Below, piece after piece: positions 38,169 to 49,600 of a stretch of 64,000 nt of DNA. Source of the DNA: Anaspis maculata (lineage: Eukaryota > Arthropoda > Insecta > Coleoptera > Scraptiidae); the NCBI GenBank assembly GCA_949128115.1, contig OX421964.1:31798177-31862176 (forward strand), written 5' to 3'. The notes under the pieces were generated by a model that saw only the letters and a program-made list of their open reading frames with translations, was not told the origin of the DNA and did not search any database. Made by a program: the position numbers and the translations under genes. Within the stretch, counting starts at the first letter, position 1; every line of letters starts with the position of its first letter.

Positions 38169-38390
38169 TGTTACGAGCGGCGATTCTGGAGTACACCCGG
38201 TCTTTCTAGACTATTTCCATTAGATCGCAGTGTACAGGTGCGAAGCTCTAGTGCATTCCAGAAAATACTTGTAGGCTCTGGTCCGTGGAACCGCACTGGT
38301 AACTTCAACATACGAGTAAGACACATCTGTCCATTTTGGTGGAGGTGCTGCCTTCACTGCACGTTGGAATGGTACGCGAAATACGTAATA
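38169..38390 (+). repeat. 3' LTR of the short-LTR gypsy element
   Basis: It begins TGTTACGAGCGGCGATTC and ends GCGAAATACGTAATA, and matches the 5' LTR at 33706-33937 including the shared internal gap. The moderate number of differences between the two LTRs suggests an old insertion. Confidence 0.82.
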
Positions 38391-39170
38391 CGTATTACGC
38401 CACTTGCACTTTCGCCAGACCTCTGTTCGCATTTAACGCCAGCGAAACTAAAACTGTTACTTTACTTTGTCGTGCCGCCCCTGTTGCTTGAATGTTCTGG
38501 AACCTTCGACGATCAGTCCGGAACGATCCTCTCGAAGTACCATTCTACAGGTGCCCCGAAATTAATGCAACAAAATTCACAGGGAGATAGAAAATTGAAA
38601 AATAATGCGACTTTCCTAATACAAATACCCTCGCAAACGTAATAACGGAGATACAGGCCTTCGAAGTTGGTTTTTGAGAACAGTTTTTTTTTCAATAACA
38701 TTTGAACCGTTCAACCGATTTTATTCAAATTCGAATCAAAGTTTACTGAACTAGGTCTCTATTGAACAATGATAACGCATTTCATCAAACATTTTTAGGG
38801 TTGAAGATAATAGAAGGTGCCTTCCCCTCTTTTCTCCTATTTTTCACCTCCCAGAATATTTTTGGAAATGGTTCGCTTTTTGAATTTTACGTTCAATTTA
38901 GAGAAAAATGTTCCTCTTGCAAAATTTTGATTAGAGGCTTCGTTTTAAGGCTCATTAGTACCTCCCCTTGATGTCCGCAACCTGACATACATGAAAGTTC
39001 CAAAGGAATTGCGCCAAAAGTACTGAACTTAGAAAAACCTGCGTGGATTCAAAACACTTCTTTTATGGTAACTTGAGCCGCTGGGTCGGTGTCGTAGAGA
39101 ACAAAAAAAGCAGTAATTTTCGCAAAATATTTGCTCTTGTTGTAAAGGGAATAAAATCAACCTGCAACTG

Positions 39171-39265
39171 TCAGGGCGACAGCCCAGGTGGAAAGGCGTC
39201 ATTTGAGCGAATGCCACTAGAAATTGGTGGTAATTTCGGCCCAGGTTCGAATCCCGTTGCTTCCT
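39171..39265 (+). other. Degenerate tRNA-Ser-like (SINE head) sequence
   Basis: The segment has GGTGGAAAGGCG (D-arm-like), CCACTAGAAATTGGTGG (an anticodon-arm-like hairpin with AGA in the loop) and CAGGTTCGAATCCCG (T-arm, box B), followed by a T-run. The order and wording resemble a eukaryotic tRNA-Ser(AGA), but the acceptor stem does not pair. It is therefore a tRNA-derived pseudogene or SINE head. The mirrored arm at about 39925-39975 carries the same T-arm and CTCTAGAAATT stretch in inverse orientation. Confidence 0.5.
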
Positions 39266-39975
39266 TTTTATTTTTATTACGAAAATGATTCCTTTTATGG
39301 AATATCCAAAGTAGAAAGTGCAGGTAGAGACACCAAAAGGCTGGTGAAAGTGATATTCTATTGAAATTCGAACGAAGAATGGTTCAAGAAGACTAGAATC
39401 TAGATCCAGCTTCATCCCTTCGTAGATCAATCGGCGATCGAGCCCATTCGCGAAGCGCATGCAAAACATCCTCCGTTGTTGGCGTTGGCAAGTCTTTTTT
39501 TTTAAAGGTCAAAAAGGTGATGAGCAGATTCTCTCATCTGTAGTCCGTAAAGCTAATTTTGCTAAGAATTGTTCCTTGCAACGCATCTGTTTATAACAAG
39601 GTTTTTTCTTAGCAAAATTAGTTTTACGGACTACAGATGAGAGAATCTCCTCATCACTTTTTTAACCTCTTAAAAAAGAGACTTGCCAACGCCAACAACG
39701 GAGGATGTTTTGCATGCGCTTCGCGAATGGAATCGGTCGCCGATTGATCTACGAAGGGTCAGTACTATATGGATGGAGCTGGATCTAGATTCTAGTCTTT
39801 CTGAACCATTCTTCGTGCGAATTTCAATAGGATATCACTTTCACCAGCCTTTTGGTGTCTTTACCTGCACTTTCTACTTTGGATATTTCATAAAAAAAAT
39901 TATTTCCGTAAAAAAAAATTAAAAGGAAGCAACGGGATTCGAACCTGGTCCGAAATTACCACAAATTTCTAGAGG
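39213..39975. repeat. Inner palindrome 1 (arms about 360 bp)
   Basis: The left arm (39213-39568) ends AGCTAATTTTGCTAAGAA and the right arm (39606-39975) begins TTCTTAGCAAAATTAGT, with a spacer of about 37 bp. The outer ends include GGTTCGAATCCCGTTGCTTCC and its inverse. Small open frames on both strands mirror one another and are not genes. Confidence 0.88.
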
Positions 39976-39983
39976 AATTCTAT

Positions 39984-40554
39984 CAATGGGGCCTTGCACT
40001 GCCACTTTTACACACCGAGGGCGCCACGACCGTTGGGGGCAAATTCGACGATTTTGACGGCGTTGACGCTTCAGCGACCGACGTCCGTCATTTTATGTCT
40101 TGATTTGAAATTTGGATAACCTCTGTTTCTTGTTTGACGTCTCCAGTCACTGTCAGTTACTGGTCAAACTACTCAAACTCCCCTGTTTTCCGCGTCGTTA
40201 CGGCCGCTTTATCGAAGTAGGCGCCCCCTACAGTAGTGGCGACCTCACGTTGAGTTTTTCAATGGGGCCTTGCAATTGAAAAACTCAACGTGAGGTCGCC
40301 ACTACTGTAGGGGGCGCCTACTTCGATAAAGCGGCCGTAACGACGCGAAAAACAGGGGAGTTTGAGTAGTTTGACCAGTAACTGACAGTGACTGGAGACG
40401 TCAAGCAAGAAACAGAGGTTATCCAAATTTCAAATCAAGACATAAAATGACGGACGTCGGTCGCTGAAGCGTCAACGCCGTCAAAATCGTCGAATTTGCC
40501 CCCAACGGTCGTGGCGCCCTCGGTGTGTAAAAGTGGCAGTGCAAGGCCCCATTG
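39984..40554. repeat. Inner palindrome 2 (near-perfect, 571 bp)
   Basis: Arms 39984-40262 and 40276-40554 are almost identical reverse complements and exactly symmetrical about position 40269. The outer ends are CAATGGGGCCTTGCACTGCC and GGCAGTGCAAGGCCCCATTG. The 13-bp spacer repeats part of that end motif (TGGGGCCTTGCA). Such identity over about 279 bp implies a very recent origin or ongoing gene conversion. Confidence 0.92.
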
Positions 40555-41743
40555 CAAGGCCCCATTGACGACTTTTCACTTGGGCTGTCGCCCTGACAGT
40601 TGTAGGTTGATTTACTTTCCTTTACAACAAAAGCAAATATTTCGCGAAAATTACTGCTTCTTTGTTCTTTACGACACCGACCCAGCGGCTCAAGTTACCA
40701 TAAAAGACGTGTTTTGAAACCACGCAGGTTTTTTCAAGTTCAGTACTTTTGGCGCAATTCCTTTGGAACTTTTATGTATGTCAGGTTGCCGACATCAAGG
40801 GGAGGTACTAATGAGCCTTAAAGATAGGTATTTGGGGTTGAAACATTGGAGAACATCTCAAAATCCCCACTTTCCAGGGTCCAATTTTTTTTTCTGAAAA
40901 ACGAAAAATGTTTCTTAGCAAAAATGGTGGTTCATCAACTCAAAACACCTGGAATTCTTATTTCAGTAGAGGAATCTTGATTTTTCTTGAATTTTAATTT
41001 TTAAGGCCTTTGAAAGTGGTGTTCTCGATACGTTTTCCGAAATTTCAAACCCTAATATCTCGAAAATGAAGCCTTAAATCAAAATTTTGCAAAAGTAACT
41101 TTTTGCTCTAAATTGAACATAGAATTCAAAAATTGATTTGGGAAAAGGGGAGAAGGTACCCCCCGAGGACCCCCTATTAAATTTGCACTTATGCAATTAA
41201 TTCGACGTGTGACTAACGATACCTATTCATCTATAATAATGACTAGGATATAGACAGGTGCAGGGTGATTTAGGAATGGCGGACAAGCTCAGTGCGTTGC
41301 AAGAGAGCCAGGGAAAAACTAAGAAGGCTTTGTCGAGAACTTTTTCAAGTTTTAGTTTTGGAGACCTAAAGTGGAGTCTAGAGTTTAACTCCGAATTCAT
41401 TTGAGTTTTCAGACATGTGTGTACGGTGTACCTATACCTCCACTCCGAGCTACACTCTTGAAAAGTGACTAAATCACTCCATACTCCCAGTATGCCTGTT
41501 TTTGCTTCTTCGATCCAATGCGTCAACAACTATAATCTTCGCCCACCCATCAAAATATCGGTTACCTGCATTGTGCATTTTATCGCTTATGTACATCATC
41601 GTTTGTTTGTGCAAGGGGTAATGATGCATAAAGCATTTCCATGTATCACTCCACTACTCATGTCTTGAGGCAGGTAGGTATTTGCCGAATCAATACATCC
41701 AAGTTCAACAATAAACCCCACAGGAAACACACCTCGAACCAAA

Positions 41744-43308
41744 ATGTACGATGCCAAGAGCAAAGCTGCAAACTGGAAGAAACTGGAAGAAGTATATGTT
41801 CACAATTCAATCCGACTGCCTTCGGTGATCGCCCAAATTTTCGGGTTCTTTCCCATACAAGGCGTGACCGACCCCGACGCAGCAAAACTAAAATTTTCTT
41901 GGGTTTCATTCCGTGTGCTGTATTCGTTCATCACTATGCTGCTGAGCTCCTTGGTGATGGCGATCAACATTCACGCGCTCGTTTTGAAACAAGACACAAT
42001 CAGTAATTTCTACATAATTAATCATTAGATGGACAATCACAACCGATTTAGTTTTTCCAGAAGACTTAGTGTTTACGTCATGCAGTTTTGTTTCTTGTTT
42101 TCTATTCGTGCGGTTGGCGCGACAATGGCCTGATGTTGTCAAAAACTGGTCCAAGCTGGAAACAGAAATGGGCCATTTGGAACTGAAAACAAGTTTGAAG
42201 AAAAGAATGAAATGGCTAGCCATAGTTTTCTTGGCAATCGCTGCAGGTGCCGTACTCTTCAACATAAGAGATGAGGTTGTGTTTATACAATATTACAACT
42301 TGGTTTTAGTTGAACACGTATTGAGCACACTCAAAAGAATTTTTGATTCAGTCAAATCCAGCTCGAGCGTTTCAAAAGGACTTCTAGACTTCTTCTTTGG
42401 AATTGGGCCAGGTCACGAACTGGATTTTTCGGACTATCACACTTGGAGGGGTTTGATACAGACGATATGTAACATCCAAGGGACGTTCTCTTGGACCTTT
42501 GTCGATGTCTTCGTGATTCTTATGAGTACTGCTTTGACGTACCGAATGAAGCAAGTTGTGGCTAAAGTGGAGGGTCTAGTGAAGGCTAAAGTAAAGTCGT
42601 CACTTGGTTGGAGAAGTGTTCGTGAAGAGTATGGCAGGATGTGTCGGTTGTGTAATTTGGTGGATCGAAGAATTTCATTTTTGGTACTACTGTCGTATTT
42701 TACGAACCTTTACTTCACGCTGCTTCAGCTGTTTAGTACTTTGAAGAAGGGCCGGGATAACATGGAGAAGGCGTACTTTTACGTATCTTTTGGATTTCTG
42801 ATAATGAGGGTGGTCAGTGTTTGCTTGTTCGGATCGGCCATCCAGGAAGCGAACAGAAGGATTTTGCCACTGCTCTTGTCGGTTTCTTCGGAAGTTTACA
42901 ACATAGAGGTAAAGTTGTGTCTTTATCTACTTTACTCAACTGTTAAAAGCCCGAAGGAACCAAACTGATTTGCGTAATGTTGCTTTGTGAGTGCTAGCTA
43001 CAATCTCTGGTTGGACGGTGTCCCTAGAGGAACTCCATTCTAAAGATAACTAGAATAATTTGATATCGCTGATTTAGGTACCTATACCTAACTCTGAAAT
43101 TTGCAGGTCAAGCGGTTTACGGACCAAACCACTTTTGCAACGGTTACACTTTCTGGAGATAATTTCTTCAGGATTACTCGGAATCTGATCTTGAAGGTAC
43201 AACGATAAACTGATTAGGTACTGCAATGTTGAATAATTTTCCAAATTTCAGATCGCCGGCGCAATAGTCACATACGAATTGGTTTGGATACAGTTGAAAG
43301 CAGCATAG
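41744..43308 (+). CDS. Gustatory receptor GR-D, sugar-receptor clade
   Basis: Sugar-type seven-transmembrane receptor. Exons: 41744-42002, 42061-42246, 42310-42908, 43107-43196 and 43252-43308, giving 396 residues. Motifs are IAQIFGFFPIQGVTDPD, RLARQWPDVVKNWS, FSWTFVDVFVILMSTALTYR, VREEYGRMCRLCN, LYFTLLQLFSTL, FFRITRNLILK and GAIVTYELVWIQL. The 63-nt segment at 42247-42309 is called an intron because the flanking phases and GT/AG match the same intron in the paralogs. It is divisible by three and has no stop, so read-through would insert 21 residues. The intron before the LREDY block in GR-A and GR-B is absent. It appears intact. Confidence 0.88.
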
Positions 43309-43621
43309 ATTTAATTATTATTATTATTATTCCCGCAGCAGTTGTTATTAATAATTGCATTAAACTGACATGAAACTGTTGTTGTTTGTTTTCGATTTCC
43401 AACACGTAATTACAGCACAGCACCGTGCCAGTGTGTTTTCTTTAGAAATTTCATGTCGGAGCTTTCGTGCGATGTTGTTTATCACCCACAATAATCTAAA
43501 ACGTTGTTGTCAATATGCAGTTGTGCACTCAAAGGCGTTTATTATCTATTCTATCACACACACATCGACCTGTTTATGCACCAGCATACAATTCTCTGCT
43601 GTTTCGCATCCAGTTCTGGAA

Positions 43622-46600
43622 ATGGACGTGAAGAACTTGCTGGCGGATGAGCTGGCTCTGAAGCCCACCGAAAAAACAAAGATTTTATTGAAGCCTCTGG
43701 AAGAGGAAAATGTCTGTTTTCAAACTTCCGTGCGACTTCCGATAACAATAGCGAGATGGTTTGGATTTTTCCCGATCGACGGCATAAGCGGTCCAGATTA
43801 CAAGTCGTTGAAGTTCTCTTGGAACTCGTTCCGTACTTACTATTCTTTGGTCACGCTTTGGGTAGTGTGCTTTGCCATTGGTCTTTGCATACTTAAAATT
43901 TACAATACGGGGTACAATTTGGATGAATTACGTAAGTTTCTCAACAATCTGTCATGTAGGTAGACGGGTATAAGGTACCACCTATCTACATTTAGATGGG
44001 AACTGTTCTTAACGATGACGGTTTTTTAAATTAATAGGAGGGTACGTAGGTATATACTTACAAAAACGACCCTTCAGGACCAGCATTTGGTCATCTAGAA
44101 CTAACTTTGAATTCATAGGTGGACTGGTATTCAACATCTGTGGAGCAATATCATGCACGTTGTTTATAAACCTAGCCAAACACTGGCCAGAACTGATGAA
44201 AGAATGGTACGAAGTGGAAGTCCACATGCGAAGCTATGGCATTAGAACAAACTTGAAACGACGCATCAAAGTCTTGACATTGATCATGTTATCAGTGGCA
44301 TTCAGTAAGATTTTTGTGATATTCGCACGTAGGGTTAATGCCATATTACACAGTAACAGTGACTAATGTGGTGTCGTTTACAAAAGCAAGTGGCGTCATC
44401 AGAGCACTGCTAATAAGCATAATTATATAGCACTTAGAAACGAAGTAGTACCAGCGATATTCCCAAGCGTAAATAATTGTTGCTGTGTATTTATTGTAGT
44501 ACGCAGTAATCAACAGTATGTGTTTTGAAATGATCGTCTCAATTAAAATCGAGCCCATACGCGAAATACGTAACATTTGGTGGTATCGAGGGTGGTATTG
44601 GAATTGATTCGTAAATGCCAGAGACGAGAAATATGTCGAAGCAGAGAGGAGCCGGAGACGTTGCGGCTATCGTCCTGGAATTGAAGAGTGTTCTAGAAGA
44701 GCAGGAAAAGGAGCGTAAAGAAGAGAAAGAAAGAAAGCGTCTGGAAGATCTGATGGCGACTATGGAACAACACACGCGATACCTCGACAGCAATGTGAGA
44801 AAGCTAGCAGAAAAAATTGCAACAATGGAAGCAAACATGGTGCAGCTAGAACGACGTGTCCAGAGTACCGCCGTAAGTAAGACGGTGGCCGTGATGGGAC
44901 GGGTCCTGACGACCCACGAGAGGCAATTTGACGTTGTTGCCGAGGTGAACGGATGGAATGATGAAGATAAAGATAAAGCACTCATCCTTGCTTCAAGAGG
45001 TCCTAGCGTGCCCAATGTATCCAGCGCACCTCTTGACGGACATCATAAGAGATACTTTCGTTTATGGGATTCGAGACGAAGACCTGCGTGAGATGGTTAT
45101 GATTAAAGACCCAGTCGACATCAGCGACGAACTGACTCAGGCGATCTGCATTGACGCCGTCAAAGAGGTTTGCAGTCGTCAAATCAAGGCGGTGGGCGTT
45201 GAGGAACCAGAGGTTCAGATACTGGCAAGAAATCGATCGAGGAAATGTATGGGAAAATCCTCAACGCTTCACTGTCTCGGAACAAATCCCAAGACAAGCC
45301 AAGACCTCGAGGAAGGCCGCGTTGCTTCGAATGTGGAGAACTAGGACATCTTCGTCGGGATTGTAGGCAATGGTCGAGTTCAGCAGACCATTCCATGGTC
45401 GAACGGGGAACTGCTGATCGAGACAGTCACCAACTGAGAGAAAGCAATCGTAAAGGAGGAAAACCACGTTGCTTTGAATGTGGAAAGGACGAACATCTGC
45501 AACGCGACTGCAAGCGACGATACGCTTCAGTAGACCTCCTCGATCAGCAGCTCTCCGTTTCAGAGAGGTCAAGCAGACCGTTTCATGCTGCAACGGGGAA
45601 CTGCTGATCGAGGAAGTCAACTTTGTCCAAAAAGAGTCATGGCAATGGCAACACGGATAGTCTTTCTCGAAGACCATGCAACGAGGACTGTAGGTACGGC
45701 AAGAGGGTAGACCAACAGAATGAATACGTCGAAGTCAAGGCAATTGTCGTTGAAACCCCAAGGAATTGGACTACGGATGAGCTGAAGGAGGAGCAGCGTG
45801 AGTACCCAGCCATCGGTTCGCTTGCTGAAAGAAAGGAACTTGGCTAGGACATACCAGAGTGGGTCGAGATATCTGGTGAAGGACCCGAATTCAAGGCTCT
45901 TTCGGCTCAGTGGAATTCTCTGAGAATAGAGAATGGGCTGCTGAAGAGTCTGGGAGAGTCCTAATGGAAAGAAGAAGATGGTTCAATTGGTGCTTCCCAA
46001 GAAGAGAGTGAAAGAGGTCCTGAAAGAAATGCACGATGACGTCACTTGAGGGCACCTTGGGGTGAACAATACGTTGGCCAAGGTGCGCGAGCGGTTCTCC
46101 TGGGTGAACTGCCGGGACGATGTGGCAACATGGTGTCGCCAGTGCAAGGTTTGTGCGACCAGCAAAGGACCAAGAACTCGCAGCCGAGGGGAACTGAAGG
46201 TTTACAATGTCGAAGCACCATTTGAACGCATCGCGATCGATGTGCGTGGTTGGCCCGTTCCCAACAACGGAAAATGGCAACAAATACATCCTGGTTGCCA
46301 TGGACTACTTCAGCAAGTGGCCAGAAGCGTACGCCCCAACCAAGAGGCTTCTACAGTGGCAAGGGTGCTGGTGGACAATCTGATTAGCCGTTTCGGAGTA
46401 CCTCTGGAATTACACTCAGACCAGGGACGAGACTTCGAATCCAACGTGTTTCAAGGTGTCTGTACTCTACTCGAAATACAGAAGACCAGGACGACGCCTC
46501 TTCACCCACGGTCCGACGGAATGGTTGAACAGTTCAACAGGACGATGGAGCAGCACCTTTCGAAGGTCGTTGATGAGCACCAGCGAGACTGGGATCGTCA

Positions 46601-49600
46601 TCTGCCGATATTCCTAGTGTTGCACGAGACGAGATCGAGACAAGATTTCACCCAATCTCGTCTCGATCTCGATTTATTTTCAAAACTTCAATCTCGTCTC
46701 GATCTCGTCTCGGCGATCAGAACAACAATCTCGATCTCGGCTCGAGAATCTCGATCTCGACTCGAGATTCTCGAGTTATTTTAGCATCTTCAATTACATT
46801 CACTATAATTCAAATACCTACCTACAACTCTTTGTATCATCTATTTATATTGTTTGTACCTAGTCCAAGTGACCCATCATTTAGCATATTTTAGGTATTT
46901 TACCTGTTCGAACATCGAACTATCAGTGTTAGATGACGGGCTGCACACGAGCGCCAAACCTGTACTACTTTCCTATACAATAATACCTAATAATACCCAT
47001 ACCATCGAAACACTTTCTTCCGTTTCATCTCATTCTGAAATTAAATTTTGGCTCGTCTCGCAATATTCTGAAGTATGATACCCACAACCGCGTGCTGGTC
47101 GTTCCGTCACTTCCGCCCTTGAATATAGCTATAGTATTGTGTTGAGCTTCACATCGTACCTCCCTGTAATAAAAATGTTACCGACCATCGATATAACCGT
47201 ACTTGCAATAAATCAACAGAGGAGAAAAAACAACCATAGGTATCTAGTGAATGGCAGTATTATTTTTCACCCAACATGAAAGGCCCAAAAATTGGAAATA
47301 TAAGGATGGGCTACATTCCTGACATCATGTAGGTACTTCTGTTATGATCGTAAACTTTTAACAATGAACGTGAAATTTAGAAAAATGTTTATTAATAACT
47401 AATAAGCTTGCTGTAAAAAAGTTCAGAGCGAAGGATGATTCATTTCGCAAAAATTAAAGGTTATTACGAAACATTACTAGCAAACATAAAATGATGAGAC
47501 GGGTAGGTCTTGTTGTGAGACTTCAAAGTACAACCTTGATTTTTTTTGGAAAAAATCCCTAGAAAAGGATGATGTTAATCAAAAGGCTGAAGGGAAATGA
47601 AATAAATCCGTTGAAAACTTTTTCAGTAATTTGAAAAAAAATGAGGTCGAGAGTCGAGAATCGAGATTTTTCTCGGCGAGATTCTCGTATCGGCAGTCTT
47701 ATTCTCGTCTCGATCTCGAATCTCGTCGCCTTGATCTCGTCTCGATCTCGTCTCGAATCTTGAGGCGAGATCGAGACGAGATCGAGAATCGAGACGAGAT
47801 TCGTGCAACACTAGATATTCCTAATGGCGTATCGCGCTGCCATTCACGACACCACGGGGGAAACACCGGCACGTGTTCTTATTGGCCGAGAACTTCGCCT
47901 CCCCTGCGATTCACAATTTGGCATGCCGGAGAATGATCCCAAAGACATTCCTGAATACGTCGACGACCTGAGGCAAAGAATGTGCGACATCCACGAGTTG
48001 GTTCGGAAACGGATTCGAGTCGCCGCCGACCGAATGAAGACGCGCTACGAGTCGATGCCCAACTACACGGGATTTCAAGCAGGTGACCTGGTCTGGTTGT
48101 ACAGTCCTCAACGCAAGGAAGGAAGGTCTCCGAACTTGCATTCGTCGTGGGAAGGACCGTACACGGTAGTCAAGAGGATCAATGGCGTCGTGTATAGAAT
48201 CCAGCAAGCTCCGAGAGCCAAGATGAAAGTTGTCCACCTTGATCGCCTTGCACGTTACTCGGGGAGTAACGATGAGCCTATTCGGGGAGGGGGTTGGGCA
48301 GTGTTAGGAGCGGCGATTCTGGACAGCCCGCGATCTTTCTAGACTTTTACCATTAGGTTGCAGTGTGCAAGTGCGGAGCTCTGGTGCGTTCCAGAGCGCG
48401 CGCATAGACTTCTGGTCGTGAAACTGAATGGGGAGATTTGAACGGTCGATCAGAAAACATCAGCCAAATTGGCGGAGATGCCGTCATTCCAGAACACACG
48501 GGAAGCACGCGGAAAGTGTATGATTATTTGGGAGTCGTCTAGAAACCATATGCTGGGTCACTGTGGAATTTGCTAGAGGACGATGGAAAGTTCGGAAACA
48601 CTAATTGGAGGCATATACAAAAGCACCGTCCTCGGCCAACGCAGTCAGTATTGAATTGGAAGCAATCGAGTACGATAGAAGCGAAGTAGTACCTGCGATA
48701 TTCGCAAGCGTTGATATTTCTTTGTGTGTATTTATTGTAGTACGCAGTAATAAACAGTGTGTTTTAAAACGATCGTCTCAGTTACAATCGAATCCGTACG
48801 CGAAATACGTAACAATTAAACTCTTCATACCTTCCTTCATGCAACTACTCCAAAGGACTTCTTTCCTTTCAGCAACCAGCACATGCGTCGTTTCTGATAC
48901 GCACTCTTGTTCGTCAGACTTTTTATTTTCCACCGTTCAAAACAATCGTCCTTTGGGGGGTCTCTCGGAGGGTCTTTTTCTTTTTCTTTCGTTTCGTAGC
49001 TTTGCCTCACCATTCATTCATTAGTTTGTTACCTATACTTCCGATGTGCCCAACGCAACACTTCCGGCCGTGTAGGTCACACAGAATCATATCCCTACCC
49101 CTTGGCGAAGACATTGCTTACCGCATCCATGCGTGCCTTCCTGCACTTCCACCTTATTTCAATAATATGTATTTCCAGTGGAACATCTCTTGGTCAAGAC
49201 CTACAGGTTATTAAAAGGGATCAACTGTACACGAACGGTGCGTGCAGCTTTGTTAGATTACACCTTCTCAGTCACCGACGAGCACGTCTTCTCTTTGTGG
49301 GATTTCACTTTGTGGAAAAGCATCCTGATCATCATTGCCAATCTGCAGATGACTTTCTCTTGGACGTTCGTCGATGTCTTCATAATGATCGTCAGCACTG
49401 CGCTACTTGCTAGGATGAGTCAGATCACGAACAAGATTACCATTCTGCTAAAATCGAAGGTTCCTGCGAAATGACTGAAGATTAATCATTGATTTCGCTC
49501 GTACTGATTTCGTTTCATTCCAGGTCAAAACGGTGATAGTGTGGAGAAACTTGAGAGAAGAGCACGGGAATCTGTGTAGGCTCTGTTCGATTGTTGACGA

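Larger units (their letters stand above)
33706..38390 (+). mobile_element. Degraded Ty3/gypsy LTR retrotransposon with short LTRs and an internal foldback
   Basis: Both LTRs are present (33706-33937 and 38169-38390) and begin TGTTACGAGCGG. The 5' part (gag, protease and most of the reverse transcriptase) is deleted. What remains starts in the C-terminal part of reverse transcriptase, with a frameshift near 34045, and passes into RNase H (ETDTSNSGIGAVLSQ). Integrase (34839-35444) has its zinc finger (CRQCEVC) and the DVVGPF and HSDQGRNFES regions. A GPY/F module (35541-35876, WEGPYTLVKR) closes pol. Several stops and shifts make it inactive. A 2.2-kb foldback lies between the pol end and the 3' LTR. 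No envelope gene is seen. Confidence 0.85.
38560..41190. repeat. Nested palindrome complex: outer arms enclosing two inner palindromes
   Basis: The outer left arm (about 38560-39205) and outer right arm (about 40553-41190) are reverse complements with indels. Landmarks are GGCTCATTAGTACCTCCCCT on the left against AGGGGAGGTACTAATGAGCC on the right, and GTCAGGGCGACAGCCCA against TGGGCTGTCGCCCTGAC. Between them lie two independent palindromes, 39213-39975 and 39984-40554. The left outer arm lacks about 200 bp that are present in the right arm. The 38391-38560 and 41190-41743 flanks show no gene. Confidence 0.85.
44350..48814 (+). mobile_element. Ty3/gypsy LTR retrotransposon, internally deleted, inside GR-E intron 2
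   Basis: The order is a truncated 5' LTR (ending 44575), a gag region in three overlapping frames (44615-45607), the end of the RNase H-integrase linker (about 45620-45850), integrase (46062-46616), an hAT insertion, the rest of integrase with a GPY/F domain (47824-48342), and the 3' LTR (48302-48814). Protease, reverse transcriptase and most of RNase H are deleted between gag and the linker. The 5' limit is approximate. Pol sequences closely resemble those of the 33.7-kb element, so they are one family. It has no envelope gene, and the breaks leave it non-autonomous. Confidence 0.87.

Noticed and set aside
44576..44595. TGGTGGTATCGAGG after the 5' LTR as a primer-binding site
   Set aside because: The position is right, but I could not match it with confidence to the 3' end of a known tRNA, and a similar word occurs by chance near 15150.
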